Shown piece by piece: positions 36,500 through 46,229 of a stretch of DNA of 64,000 bases. The stretch is taken from the NCBI GenBank assembly GCA_029219245.1, contig JAQXTA010000003.1, positions 1 to 64,000 of the forward strand, in the 5' to 3' direction. The notes below the pieces were generated by a model that saw nothing but the letters and a program-made list of their open reading frames with translations, made no database searches and was not told the DNA's origin. A program made the position numbers and the translations under genes. The first letter of the stretch is position 1. The number at the start of each line of letters is the position of its first letter. The stretch is from Lachnospiraceae bacterium (GTDB lineage Bacteria > Bacillota > Clostridia > Lachnospirales > Lachnospiraceae).

Positions 36500-38251
36500 T
36501 TACCTCGCGAACTGGCTCTGATACAGATTTGCATAAAAGCCGTTCAAAGCAAGCAATGATTCGTGATTTCCCTGCTCAATGATATTTCCATCTTTCATGA
36601 CCAGAATCACATCCGCTTCTCTTATGGTAGACAGTCTGTGTGCCACGATAAAGCTGGTTCTGCCTTTCATCATGGTAGCAAATGCTTGTTGAATTTTGAT
36701 TTCTGTTCTGGTATCAATGGAAGAAGTTGCTTCATCCAGAATCAACATCGGCGGCAGGCATAGCATAACTCTTGTAATGCAAAGTAACTGCTTCTGCCCC
36801 TGAGAAAGGTTTCCGCCATCTTCCGAAATTACCGTATCATAGCCGTTTGGCAGCCTCTTAATGAAGCTGTGCGCATGCGAAGCTTTTGCAGCTGCAACGA
36901 CTTCTTCTTCAGTAGCATCCGGTCTGCCCATAACAATATTTTCGCGTATCGTTCCGGCTTTCAGCCATGTTTCCTGCAGTACCATTCCGTAATTTGCACG
37001 CAGGCTCTTTCTGGTTACATTTCTTATATCATGACCACTGACGCAAATCGCCCCTTTATCCACATCATAGAAGCGCATCAATAAATTGATAACCGTCGTC
37101 TTACCACAGCCGGTCGGTCCAACGATTGCAACGCGCTGTCCCGGTTTCACTGCCAGGTTGAAATCCTCAATCAGCTTTTTCTCCGGTACATAGGAAAAGG
37201 ACACGTTCTCAAGCGTTACCGTTCCATCGACCTCTTCCAGCACCACTGCATTTTCCGGCTCCGGTATCTGCGGCTGTTCTTCTATCAGTTCGAAAATCCT
37301 TGCAGCACAGGCAAGCGCATTCTGCAGTTCTGTAATCACTCCCGAAATCTCATTGAAAGGCTTCGTATACTGGTTAGCGTAGCTTAAAAAACAAGAAAGC
37401 TGTCCTACACTGATACCACCCCGGATGGCAAAAACGGCTCCGGTAATCGCAACGCCGGCATAAACCAAATTGTTGACAAACCGGGTTGCCGGATTCGTAA
37501 TGGAAGAAAAGAAAATAGCTTTCAGAGAAGCCTTCTGCAGTCTTTCATTAATTTCATCGAATTTTTCCAAGGATTCATCTTCATTGGAAAAAGCCTGAAC
37601 AACCTTCTGATTTCCAACCATCTCATCAATAAAAGCGGTCTGCTCTCCTCTTGTTTCTGACTGTAGTTTAAACATATTAAAAGTCTTTTTCGCAATAAAG
37701 CTTGCTACCAGAAAAGATAGGGGTGTAATCAGTACAACCACTCCGGTAATACCTACATGAATACTAAGCATAAATCCAAGTGTTCCGATAATCGTAATGA
37801 CCCCGGTAAAGAACTGGGTAAATCCCATCAAAAGACCATCGGCAAACTGGTCTACATCCGCAATGACACGACTGACAATCTCTCCATAGGAATGCCCATC
37901 AATATATTTTAATGGCAGAATCTCTATTTTATGGAAAGCCTCATCGCGGACATCCTGTACAATACGATAGGTCAGTTTATTGTTACAGACATTCATAAGC
38001 CACTGCGCAAATGCGGTAATTGCAATGATAATCGCCATTTTTTTCAAAATCGCAAAGATTCCCGGGAAATCCACTCTTCCCTTCTCCAGAATCAAATCTA
38101 TAGCATTTCCTGTCAAAATCGGCAGGTACAGTGTGAATGCTACGGTAATGGCAGCCGCGATAATCGAAACTGCCAGATAAATCCAATATTTCCTAAGATA
38201 CCGCAGTACCTTTTTTAAAGTATTCTTCTGTTTTGTTTTTCTGGGTTCCAT
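36500..38251 (-). CDS. ABC exporter half-transporter, catalytic partner
   Basis: The 583-residue protein has six membrane helices (about 20-300) fused to an ABC ATPase. Walker A is VGPTGCGKTT, the signature is LSQGQKQ, and Walker B LILDEATSS keeps the catalytic Glu. With the preceding gene it forms a heterodimeric multidrug/lipid-type exporter. The signature motif is atypical (LSQGQ rather than LSGGQ), as is usual in the pair in which one ATP site is weakened. Gap to the upstream partner is 83 bases, same strand. Confidence 0.92.
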   Translation of the reverse strand: MEPRKTKQKNTLKKVLRYLRKYWIYLAVSIIAAAITVAFTLYLPILTGNAIDLILEKGRVDFPGIFAILKKMAIIIAITAFAQWLMNVCNNKLTYRIVQDVRDEAFHKIEILPLKYIDGHSYGEIVSRVIADVDQFADGLLMGFTQFFTGVITIIGTLGFMLSIHVGITGVVVLITPLSFLVASFIAKKTFNMFKLQSETRGEQTAFIDEMVGNQKVVQAFSNEDESLEKFDEINERLQKASLKAIFFSSITNPATRFVNNLVYAGVAITGAVFAIRGGISVGQLSCFLSYANQYTKPFNEISGVITELQNALACAARIFELIEEQPQIPEPENAVVLEEVDGTVTLENVSFSYVPEKKLIEDFNLAVKPGQRVAIVGPTGCGKTTVINLLMRFYDVDKGAICVSGHDIRNVTRKSLRANYGMVLQETWLKAGTIRENIVMGRPDATEEEVVAAAKASHAHSFIKRLPNGYDTVISEDGGNLSQGQKQLLCITRVMLCLPPMLILDEATSSIDTRTEIKIQQAFATMMKGRTSFIVAHRLSTIREADVILVMKDGNIIEQGNHESLLALNGFYANLYQSQFAR

Positions 38252-38334
38252 ACGTCTTTTCCTTTCCCATACATTTCTATCCTGAAAATTCTATTTCTGA
38301 AAAACCGTTTCGGTAAATACTATGTCTATAGATA

Positions 38335-40113
38335 TTACGACTGTGAATAATGAATTTCTTTATACACTTCACATCTTTCCAGGAGATTTTCATGTGTTCC
38401 CATTCCGACAACGCAGCCATCTTCCAGAACAATAATCTGGTCTGCATGCTGAATGGATGACGTTCTCTGGGATACGATAAATACAGTTGTATCCTTTTCC
38501 ATTTCCCGAATTGCTTTACGCAGCTTGGCATCCGTTGCATAGTCCAAAGCGGAAGCACTGTCATCCAGAATCAATATTTCGGGCTGTCTTACAACAGCTC
38601 TTGCAATGGTCAGACGCTGTCTCTGCCCGCCTGATAAATTTTTACCACCCTGAGAAATCTGTGCATCCAAGCCGCCCGGTTTACTGTCTACAAATTCTTT
38701 TGCCTGCGAAATTTCCAATGCACGATTCATCTCCTCTTCCGTAGCACTGTCATTCCCCCATTTCAAATTTTCTCTGATTGTTCCCTGAAAAAGAACTGCC
38801 TTCTGCAAAACAATACCGATTTTTTCCCGCAGTTCTTCCATTCCATACTCTTTTACATCTCTTCCATTAATTTTTACGCTACCTTTTGTTGCATCATAAA
38901 AACGGGGAATCAGATGCACCAAAGAAGATTTTCCCGAACCTGTGCCCCCGATAATACCAATGGTTTCTCCTTTTTTTACTTTGAAATCAATGTCCGTCAA
39001 AGATTCATCACCGGCACCCTTATACGTCAATGAAACATGATTAAATTCTACCGCGTAGATCCCGGTATTCTCATCCTTAGCATGTTCTTTCGCTATGTCC
39101 TCTGCTTCTATGCCTTTTGTTCTTTTATCCTCCGCTGTTACCAGCCTGCCATCTGCTGCCCATTCCATACCGGACTGCATCGCAAAGACGCTTTCAATAC
39201 GATTGGCACAGGCAAGCGCTTTGGTTATAGTAATAATCAGATTGGCCAGCTTTACCAGTTCCACCAGAATCTGTGACATGTAATTCACCAATGCTACCAC
39301 TTCACCCTGTGTAATCGCACCGTTATCCACGCGTACTGCGCCGGTATAAATCAATGCGATGGTTGCCACATTGACGATAATATAAGTGACCGGATTGGTT
39401 AATGCAGCAATTTTTCCGACAAAAAGCTGCATATGTGTTAACGTACGGTTGTCCTCTTCGAATTCTTCAATTTCCTGTTCTTCCTTATGAAATGCCCGGA
39501 TTACTCTAACACCTGTCAGATTCTCTCTGGTCTTGCCAAGAATTTTATCCAGACCGGCCTGTACTTTTTTATAAAGCGGCATGGTAATCATCATAATGCC
39601 AAACACAACAATCGACAGAACAGGAATCGTCACAACAAAAATAAGTGCTGCTTTCACATCAATGGTAAAAGCCATTATCATAGCACCAAACACAATAAAT
39701 GGGGAACGTAAAAACAAACGCAGTACCATGTTGACACCATTCTGTACCTGGTTTGTATCCGAAGTCATACGGGTAATCATCGTTGACGTTCCGATTTCAT
39801 CCATTTCCGTAAATGATAGGCTCTGAATATGTTCAAAAAGTGCATGCTTTAGCTGTGTTGAAAATCCAACCGCCGCCTTTGCTGCAAAGAACTGTGCCGT
39901 AATAGAACATATCAGTCCAATGATTCCAAGAGCTACTAAAACAAGCCCCATTTTAAGCACATACGGCATGTCTGCATTGGCAATACCATTGTCGATAATA
40001 GCTGCCATAACCAAAGGAACAAACAATTCAAAGCCTGCCTCCAACATTTTAAAGAGCGGTGCAAAAACAGTTTCCTTTTTATAATCCTTTAAATAAATCA
40101 GCAATTTTTTCAT
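38335..40113 (-). CDS. ABC exporter half-transporter, degenerate-site partner
   Basis: A 592-residue exporter half with six helices and an ATPase domain. Walker A is IGGTGSGKSS and the signature is canonical LSGGQRQ, but Walker B reads LILDDSAS, so the catalytic Glu is replaced by Asp. This asymmetry is the hallmark of heterodimeric exporters such as TM287/288 and LmrCD. A polar insert (about 330-355) joins the two domains. It is first of the two genes; substrate unknown. Confidence 0.92.
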   Translation of the reverse strand: MKKLLIYLKDYKKETVFAPLFKMLEAGFELFVPLVMAAIIDNGIANADMPYVLKMGLVLVALGIIGLICSITAQFFAAKAAVGFSTQLKHALFEHIQSLSFTEMDEIGTSTMITRMTSDTNQVQNGVNMVLRLFLRSPFIVFGAMIMAFTIDVKAALIFVVTIPVLSIVVFGIMMITMPLYKKVQAGLDKILGKTRENLTGVRVIRAFHKEEQEIEEFEEDNRTLTHMQLFVGKIAALTNPVTYIIVNVATIALIYTGAVRVDNGAITQGEVVALVNYMSQILVELVKLANLIITITKALACANRIESVFAMQSGMEWAADGRLVTAEDKRTKGIEAEDIAKEHAKDENTGIYAVEFNHVSLTYKGAGDESLTDIDFKVKKGETIGIIGGTGSGKSSLVHLIPRFYDATKGSVKINGRDVKEYGMEELREKIGIVLQKAVLFQGTIRENLKWGNDSATEEEMNRALEISQAKEFVDSKPGGLDAQISQGGKNLSGGQRQRLTIARAVVRQPEILILDDSASALDYATDAKLRKAIREMEKDTTVFIVSQRTSSIQHADQIIVLEDGCVVGMGTHENLLERCEVYKEIHYSQS

Positions 40114-40193
40114 ATCATTCTGATGCCTTTCTTTCCCGTATCTATAACATTCTACTTCTTATCCTTTTATTTTCCATTCTTATTTATACATCC

Positions 40194-40224
40194 AAAAAGT
40201 CAGGCTGTAAAGCCTGACCTTTTT
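40194..40224. terminator. Terminator of the LCP gene
   Basis: AAAAAGTCAGGC and GCCTGACCTTTTTT pair around a short loop, directly after the LCP stop codon. Confidence 0.85.
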
Positions 40225-40225
40225 T

Positions 40226-41347
40226 CTAATTCAGGTATTCATCTGTCTGCGACGCAATCTCCTGACTAATATTGATAACTTCCCTGGAAGGCACGTAATC
40301 TTCTTCATCATACAAAATCTTATGTAATGTTATAACATTGTCTTCCAAAGTTGTCGGAATAATACAACTTCCCTTGCTTCCGACCGTTGCACCCGCCCGG
40401 TTCTCTTCAAACGGGAAACCTTCACTGGTGACTACATTATAGTCGGCTACCGTACCCAGAACACTGATAATTTCATTCACATTCAAAGAGGTATTGATAC
40501 AAGGCAGGACTGCCGCCACCACTTCATTTAAGGTAGAAAGGGAGGCTGTCTTGGCTTTTATCATCATAGCCCCCAGAACATCTCTCTGTCTTTCGGCACG
40601 TCTGAAATCGTCCCCCTTGGTATAACGAATACGACAGTAGGCAGTTGCCTGCATACCGTTCAGAGTCTGCTTTCCAGCTTTGGTAACCGGCACATAATCA
40701 ACGCCAAGTTCTTCTGCCATACAAAGCTGATAATTATTCAAATGATTGATTTCCGCCTGGGTAATTTCCATCTCAATACCGCCTAACACATCAATCGCTT
40801 CAATCAAGCCACTAAAGCCAATGGTGGCGTAATCGGTAATATTCAAATCCAGATTCTTATTCAGCATATTGATTGCCTGTTCCGGACCACCCTGGGCATA
40901 TGCCGAATTGCATTTATTATAGCTGTCATTGCTCAGATTCAAATAAGTATCACGATATACGGAAACCAGCTTGATTTCGTGGGTATCCAAATTGATACTT
41001 GCTATAATAATACTGTCACTCCGGGTTCCCTTGCCAAGTTCCCCATCTCTGGCATCTACACCAAACAGTGCAATATTACGATACCCTAACTCTTCCTGTT
41101 CCTCTTCCATTGTTTCCACTACTTCTTCATTGATGGTAATGGTATCACTGTCAATATCAGTACGCTCTATTTCACTCGTTGTCTTGACAACAACATACAG
41201 CACCCCAATTGCAATACATAAAACAAGAAACTCCAATACCAACAATGGACCGTTCATACTTCGTTTCTTTTTTGCAGAAACAACTTCCTGTTTCTTCTCA
41301 GCCGATTCTGTTTCATCTATCTGAGAATTTTGTGTCTGCTCGTCCAT
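40226..41347 (-). CDS. LytR-CpsA-Psr family glycopolymer ligase
   Basis: The 373-residue protein attaches teichoic-acid-like or capsular polymers to peptidoglycan from lipid carriers. A cytoplasmic tail of about 30 residues precedes one membrane helix (about 32-55). The extracellular LCP domain carries FGVDARDGELGKGTRSDSI, the Arg of VSVYRDTYL and RIRYTKGDDFRRAERQRDVL, the pyrophosphate-binding Asp/Arg set. Length is typical. Single gene, closed by a strong terminator. Confidence 0.93.
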   Translation of the reverse strand: MDEQTQNSQIDETESAEKKQEVVSAKKKRSMNGPLLVLEFLVLCIAIGVLYVVVKTTSEIERTDIDSDTITINEEVVETMEEEQEELGYRNIALFGVDARDGELGKGTRSDSIIIASINLDTHEIKLVSVYRDTYLNLSNDSYNKCNSAYAQGGPEQAINMLNKNLDLNITDYATIGFSGLIEAIDVLGGIEMEITQAEINHLNNYQLCMAEELGVDYVPVTKAGKQTLNGMQATAYCRIRYTKGDDFRRAERQRDVLGAMMIKAKTASLSTLNEVVAAVLPCINTSLNVNEIISVLGTVADYNVVTSEGFPFEENRAGATVGSKGSCIIPTTLEDNVITLHKILYDEEDYVPSREVINISQEIASQTDEYLN

Positions 41348-41480
41348 AAGTAACTCCTTCTCTATCGCATTCTAACAATGCATCTTACACATTTTACCAC
41401 AAAAAAGAAAGTTTGAACATATAAAACAGCACTTTTTTAACATTTTCTTAAAAAACGTCATATTTTTGAAACATTTTGGG

Positions 41481-42851
41481 TTAAATCAGGTCAATCGCAT
41501 CCTGCACTGAAGAAACACCTATCAATTTTACATTTTTCATATTTTTTATCTGCTTTACACAAACTTCCGGAATCACACAGGTTGTGAAGCCAAGTTTCAC
41601 TGCCTCTTGGACGCGTTGTTCTATCATACTCACACCGCGCACTTCCCCACTTAATCCGATTTCACCAAAAGCCGCCATTTTATCATCAATCGGGCGGTTC
41701 TTAAAACTGGATGCCACCGCCATAACGATTCCTAAATCAATTGCCGGTTCCATAATTCTCATGCCCCCTGCCAGATTAACATATGCATCACAATCTGACA
41801 TTTGCAGACCAACCCGCTTCTCCAAAACTGCCATCAGCAGATTTACGCGATTAAAGTCTGTACCAATTGCCTGCCTTCTGGGGAACCCAAAATTACTTCG
41901 ACACACAAGTGCCTGGATTTCAAACAGAATCGGTCTGGTTCCTTCCATGGAACAGGATACAATCGAGCCGCTTGCATCTTCCGGTTTGCCATTCAACATA
42001 AATTCAGAAGGGTTCTCTACCTCAACAAGTCCTTCCTTCTGCATTTCAAACACGCCAATTTCATTGGTAGAACCAAAACGATTTTTTACACCCCGAAGGA
42101 TACGATAAGAAGCATGCCTGTCTCCTTCAAAATACAGTACTGTATCCACCATATGTTCCAATACTCTCGGTCCCGCTACGGTTCCTTCCTTCGTTACATG
42201 ACCAACAATAAAAATAGAAGTTCCCAAGCCCTTAGCCAATTGCAAAAAAACATTCGTTGCCTCTCTTACCTGGGAAACGCTGCCCGGTGCAGAGGATACT
42301 TCTTCCTGATACATTGTCTGAATCGAATCAATAATCGTGATATCAGGCATAATATGCCGTATCGTTTCCTCTATCGTTCCCAAATTGGTTTCGCATAATA
42401 AAAATAAATTATCATTGAACTCTCCAATACGGTTTGCGCGTATCTTAATCTGTTTTAAGGACTCCTCACCGGAAATGTACAAAACCTTACGGTTATCTTC
42501 TGCCATGAAGCGACAGACCTGTAAAAGCAGCGTAGATTTGCCGATACCGGGATCGCCTCCTACCAGTATAAGCGAACCGGGAACAATACCGCCTCCCAGT
42601 ACGCGGTCTAACTCTTTCATATGAGTAGACATTCGTTCTTCATCCCGAAGAGTAATTTCAGAAAGACGGGAAGGTTTTGCCTCTTCCCGTCTGCTTATTA
42701 TACCACCCGATGTACCGGATGCTTTCCTATTCACTTTTTCTTCTACAAGAGTATTCCATTCTTTACAACCGGGACACTGCCCCATCCATTTTGAAGATTC
42801 GTATCCGCAGTTCTGACAGAAGAATACTGTTGCCATTTTTCCTTTTGCCAT
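41481..42851 (-). CDS. radA: DNA repair protein RadA (Sms)
   Basis: The 456-residue branch-migration ATPase aids recombination. It has the N-terminal four-Cys zinc finger (CQNCGYESSKWMGQCPGC), a RecA-type ATPase with Walker A GGDPGIGKSTLL, the RadA-specific KNRFG motif (VKNRFGSTNEIG), and a C-terminal Lon-like domain. Full length, ATG start. It lies eight bases after a 136-residue gene and downstream of clpC, the usual clpC-radA neighbourhood of Firmicutes. Confidence 0.97.
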   Translation of the reverse strand: MAKGKMATVFFCQNCGYESSKWMGQCPGCKEWNTLVEEKVNRKASGTSGGIISRREEAKPSRLSEITLRDEERMSTHMKELDRVLGGGIVPGSLILVGGDPGIGKSTLLLQVCRFMAEDNRKVLYISGEESLKQIKIRANRIGEFNDNLFLLCETNLGTIEETIRHIMPDITIIDSIQTMYQEEVSSAPGSVSQVREATNVFLQLAKGLGTSIFIVGHVTKEGTVAGPRVLEHMVDTVLYFEGDRHASYRILRGVKNRFGSTNEIGVFEMQKEGLVEVENPSEFMLNGKPEDASGSIVSCSMEGTRPILFEIQALVCRSNFGFPRRQAIGTDFNRVNLLMAVLEKRVGLQMSDCDAYVNLAGGMRIMEPAIDLGIVMAVASSFKNRPIDDKMAAFGEIGLSGEVRGVSMIEQRVQEAVKLGFTTCVIPEVCVKQIKNMKNVKLIGVSSVQDAIDLI

Positions 42852-42859
42852 AAAACCTC

Positions 42860-43270
42860 TTACTTCACAATCTTCACAGCTACTTCGCCTACACCAGCAA
42901 GTTCCACACTGATGTTCAATTTACCGCCAAGATTGGTTTTCATTCTGCCGATATTAACATCATCAACCCAAACATCATATTCTGTTTCATCCTCTAAACC
43001 GACGGTAATCTGCGCATCCTCATCACCTTCTACCAGAAAACTGACACCATTTTCTGTTTCAACGAAATGATTGACACTGGTGCCCGGTACCGATTCATAA
43101 GTAAACATCCCGTTCTTTTCTAACTTTGTCATGCTCTTAAAGGTCTTGACCTTAAGTAAATCTCCTGCATGCTCATAATCCTCCAGTTTCGCTTTCGTTT
43201 CCAGCTTATGATTGCCAAAACTGATTGCCCCGTCTGCTTCTGTGCGCAGCAATTCTTCTACTACAGCCAT
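42860..43270 (-). CDS. Conserved 136-residue protein between clpC and radA
   Basis: Function unknown. The product is acidic, all-beta in character, with regular alternating strands (ENGVSFLVEGDEDAQITVGL, then KLNISVELAGVGEVAVKIVK) and no signal or membrane segment. Similar proteins in Lachnospiraceae carry the doubtful database label endosialidase; nothing in the sequence supports that activity. A strong ribosome site (AGGAGG) precedes the ATG. It is 30 bases after clpC and 8 before radA, hence probably in the clpC operon. Confidence 0.8.
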   Translation of the reverse strand: MAVVEELLRTEADGAISFGNHKLETKAKLEDYEHAGDLLKVKTFKSMTKLEKNGMFTYESVPGTSVNHFVETENGVSFLVEGDEDAQITVGLEDETEYDVWVDDVNIGRMKTNLGGKLNISVELAGVGEVAVKIVK

Positions 43271-43300
43271 TTCTTTTCCTCCTAAGTCTTTTTGTAATTT

Positions 43301-45748
43301 TTATCGCTGTGTGCTTACTCTATATACAACTTTTTTGTCCTTAAGTGTTGCCGATACCTTATCGCCACGTTTGATTCTTCCGGCAAGAATCTCTTCTGCC
43401 AGAGTATCTTCTATCTCTGTCTGAATCGCACGTTTCATCGGACGTGCTCCCATTTTAACATCGGTATATTTTTCTACAATATAATCTTTTACCGCAGGAG
43501 TTATCGCCAAATCAATCTCCATCTGGGTCTTACAACGTTTTGCCAGATTTTTAGACAGCATCGTTGCGATTTCTTTCATATTGTCCTTATTCAGCGGATG
43601 GAATACCATAATTTCATCGATTCGGTTAATGAATTCTGGTTTGAAAATCCGTTTCACTTCTTCCATTACATTGGACTTCATTTTATCATAATTCTGCTGT
43701 TGCGTTTCACCGGATGAAAAGCCCAGATTTTTCGGGTCCACGATTCTCTGTGCCCCAGCATTAGAAGTCATAATCAGAATCGTATTTTTAAAACTTACCT
43801 TTCTGCCCTTAGAATCGGTAATATGTCCATCATCTAATACCTGTAACAAAATATTAAAAACGTCCGGATGGGCTTTTTCAATTTCATCAAAAAGTACAAC
43901 CGAATAAGGATTTCTTCGTATCTTCTCGCTCAATTGGCCCCCTTCTTCAAAGCCAACATAACCCGGCGGGGAACCAATCATCTTGGATACCGAATGGCCT
44001 TCCATATACTCCGACATATCAACACGAATCAACGCATTTTCAGAACCGAACATAGCTTCTGCAAGTGCCTTACTCAGTTCGGTTTTACCCACACCGGTAG
44101 GTCCTAAGAACAGAAAAGAACCAATCGGACGATTCGGGTCCTGTAAACCAACCCTGCCTCGACGCATCGCTTTAGCAACAGCGGTAACCGCCTCTTCTTG
44201 TCCAATCACACGCTTATGAAGAATGGACTCCAGTTTTAAAAGTCTTTCACTCTCTTTTTCTGCCAGTTTCTTAACCGGAATCTTTGTCCAGAGAGAAACT
44301 ACCTCCGCAACATCATTCTCTCCGATTACCAATTCACTCTTGGCATCCTCTTTCTCCAGTCGTTTTACCATCCGGTCATATTTCTTAATCAGAGTTTCCT
44401 GTTTCTGCCGCAATTCACTTGCCTGTGTGTAGGCCTCCATACGGATAGAACGTTCAATCTGTAAATCGATTTTCTGAATTTCCTCTCCTAATTCTGTCAG
44501 CTTATCCGGCTGCTTCGCCCCTTTCAGTCTGGCTGCTGCTGCCGCCTCATCAATTAAATCAATGGCTTTATCCGGCAGATTTCTGTCATTGATATATCTT
44601 GCCGACAACGCTACCGCTGCTGAAATCGCCTCCGGTGAAATGGTAACCCGGTGATGCTCCTCGTATTTATGTGCAATTCCATTTAAAATATTTTCTGCTT
44701 CTTCTATCGTTGGCTCTTCTACTGTTACCGGCTGGAACCTTCTTTCCAGAGCGGCATCTTTTTCAACATATTTACGATATTCGGCAATGGTTGTTGCACC
44801 GATTAACTGTATTTCTCCCCTCGCCAGAGACGGCTTTAAGATATTGGAGGCATCAATTGCTCCTTCGGCACCGCCTGCACCGATAATCGTATGCATTTCA
44901 TCCAGAAAAAGAATAATATTACCGTCTTCAATAACTTCCTTGATAACCTTCTTAATCCGTTCCTCAAATTCGCCACGATATTTACTGCCCGCTACCATGC
45001 CGGATAAATCCAATGTCAGAACTCTCTTATTCTGTACCGTAAAAGGCACATCCCCTGTCACAATCCTTGCTGCCAGACCTTCCACGACAGCCGTCTTACC
45101 GACTCCCGGCTCTCCAATCAGACAGGGATTGTTTTTGGTTCTTCTGCTCAGAATCTGAACCACGCGGCGGATTTCTTCCTCTCTGCCTATAACAGGATCC
45201 AGCTTTCCTTCTTTCGCAAGTGCCGTTAAATCCCGGCTGTATTGTTCCAAAGTCGAACCGCCTTTTTTCTTATTCTGTTTCTTTCCCAAATCCTCTTTGT
45301 AAAGAGTTTTATCTTCTCCCATTGCTGTCAGTACATCTACATACAGCTTCTGGATGGAAGCTCCCATTGTACTTAGCAGTCTGACTGCTACATTTTCTCC
45401 ATCTTTCAATATAGCGAGTAAAATATGCTCCGTTCCCGTCTGGTCACTTTTGAAACGTTCTGCCTGCTTATGTGCTTCCTCTAAAATAAGCTCTGCACGT
45501 GGGGAATAGCCATCCCGTTCTGCCAAGATCACAGAGCTTTCCGGTGCAATCAAATCCTTTATAATTTCCTTCAATCGATGCTCATATACACCGTTATTTT
45601 CCAAAACAATTGCAGCAACTCCCGATTTCTCCTGTAACAGACCAAGAAGAATATGTTCGGTTCCCACATAACTTTGCTGCATATTTCTGGCTGCTTTATC
45701 CGCATATGCCAATGCCTTTTTTGCCTTTTCCGTATATTTGGGCTGCAT
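43301..45748 (-). CDS. clpC: ClpC-type AAA+ unfoldase
   Basis: The 815-residue Hsp100 unfoldase feeds proteins to ClpP. It has two N-domain repeats (4-145), AAA1 with Walker A GEPGVGKT, the UVR/M-domain coiled region (about 415-455), and AAA2 with Walker [10 protein letters not shown]. The C-terminus is typical of ClpC. Start ATG 45748, just two bases after the GntR stop codon. In Bacillus clpC follows ctsR-mcsA-mcsB; here the only gene ahead is a GntR regulator, and no CtsR heptad operators are visible. Confidence 0.96.
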   Translation of the reverse strand: MQPKYTEKAKKALAYADKAARNMQQSYVGTEHILLGLLQEKSGVAAIVLENNGVYEHRLKEIIKDLIAPESSVILAERDGYSPRAELILEEAHKQAERFKSDQTGTEHILLAILKDGENVAVRLLSTMGASIQKLYVDVLTAMGEDKTLYKEDLGKKQNKKKGGSTLEQYSRDLTALAKEGKLDPVIGREEEIRRVVQILSRRTKNNPCLIGEPGVGKTAVVEGLAARIVTGDVPFTVQNKRVLTLDLSGMVAGSKYRGEFEERIKKVIKEVIEDGNIILFLDEMHTIIGAGGAEGAIDASNILKPSLARGEIQLIGATTIAEYRKYVEKDAALERRFQPVTVEEPTIEEAENILNGIAHKYEEHHRVTISPEAISAAVALSARYINDRNLPDKAIDLIDEAAAAARLKGAKQPDKLTELGEEIQKIDLQIERSIRMEAYTQASELRQKQETLIKKYDRMVKRLEKEDAKSELVIGENDVAEVVSLWTKIPVKKLAEKESERLLKLESILHKRVIGQEEAVTAVAKAMRRGRVGLQDPNRPIGSFLFLGPTGVGKTELSKALAEAMFGSENALIRVDMSEYMEGHSVSKMIGSPPGYVGFEEGGQLSEKIRRNPYSVVLFDEIEKAHPDVFNILLQVLDDGHITDSKGRKVSFKNTILIMTSNAGAQRIVDPKNLGFSSGETQQQNYDKMKSNVMEEVKRIFKPEFINRIDEIMVFHPLNKDNMKEIATMLSKNLAKRCKTQMEIDLAITPAVKDYIVEKYTDVKMGARPMKRAIQTEIEDTLAEEILAGRIKRGDKVSATLKDKKVVYRVSTQR

Positions 45749-45750
45749 GG

Positions 45751-46125
45751 TTATACTCCTCCATAATTCTCATATATTTCATCTATAAGAGCATGCACTT
45801 CTTCTCTGGAAATATTCTTACAGCTGGCCTCTGCCAGAATAACCTGTAATTCCTTGCGTGTTTCTTCCATTGCCTGTATTTTATCAATATCAATAGCAAT
45901 AACGGCTCCCTTTCTTCGATCTACTTTAACAAAGCCATCCTGTTTCAATACCGAATATGCCTTATTTACCGTATGCATATTGATTCCGATACTATCTGCA
46001 AGCTGCCTGACCGAAGGAAGCGCATCTCCTTCCCGGAATTTGGAAGTCGCAATTCCCAGAATAATCTGATTCCTAAGTTGTAGATATAATGCTTCATCAC
46101 TGTTAAAGTCTATTTCAATTATCAT
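45751..46125 (-). CDS. GntR family regulator (YtrA type) upstream of clpC
   Basis: The 124-residue protein has a GntR winged helix at about 8-75 (YLQLRNQIILGIATSKFREG, then LPSVRQLADSIGINMHTVNK) and a short helical tail, as in the YtrA subfamily that usually senses via partner genes or small ligands. It is directly ahead of clpC, co-transcribed from one promoter. I infer that it may autoregulate and thereby control clpC in place of CtsR. Confidence 0.88.
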   Translation of the reverse strand: MIIEIDFNSDEALYLQLRNQIILGIATSKFREGDALPSVRQLADSIGINMHTVNKAYSVLKQDGFVKVDRRKGAVIAIDIDKIQAMEETRKELQVILAEASCKNISREEVHALIDEIYENYGGV

Positions 46126-46169
46126 ATGTTCTCCATTTCCTTTAAACTTCGTCCGTCTGTTATATCTAC

Positions 46170-46198
46170 ATTATAACAAAGAGGCGGTTTCTTTTCAA
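46170..46198 (-). promoter_or_regulatory. gntR-clpC promoter
   Basis: On the minus strand TTGAAA (46193-46198) and perfect TATAAT (46170-46175) are 17 bases apart. The -35 box lies inside the terminator hairpin of the preceding gene. Confidence 0.8.
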
Positions 46199-46203
46199 CC
46201 GCC
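46183..46203 (-). terminator. Terminator of the SH3b gene
   Basis: GGCGGTT and AACCGCC form a 7-bp stem with a short loop, followed on the minus strand by UCUUUGUU. It overlaps the clpC promoter. Confidence 0.7.
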
Positions 46204-46229
46204 CCGTTGCGTTTTCTCTATTCAGATTT

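Noticed and set aside
42860-43270. Endosialidase activity of the 136-residue protein
   Set aside because: The protein is far too small and lacks any sialidase motif; the label is likely a propagated database error.
46126-46229. CtsR operator before clpC
   Set aside because: No pair of the GGTCAAA-type heptads occurs in the promoter region.
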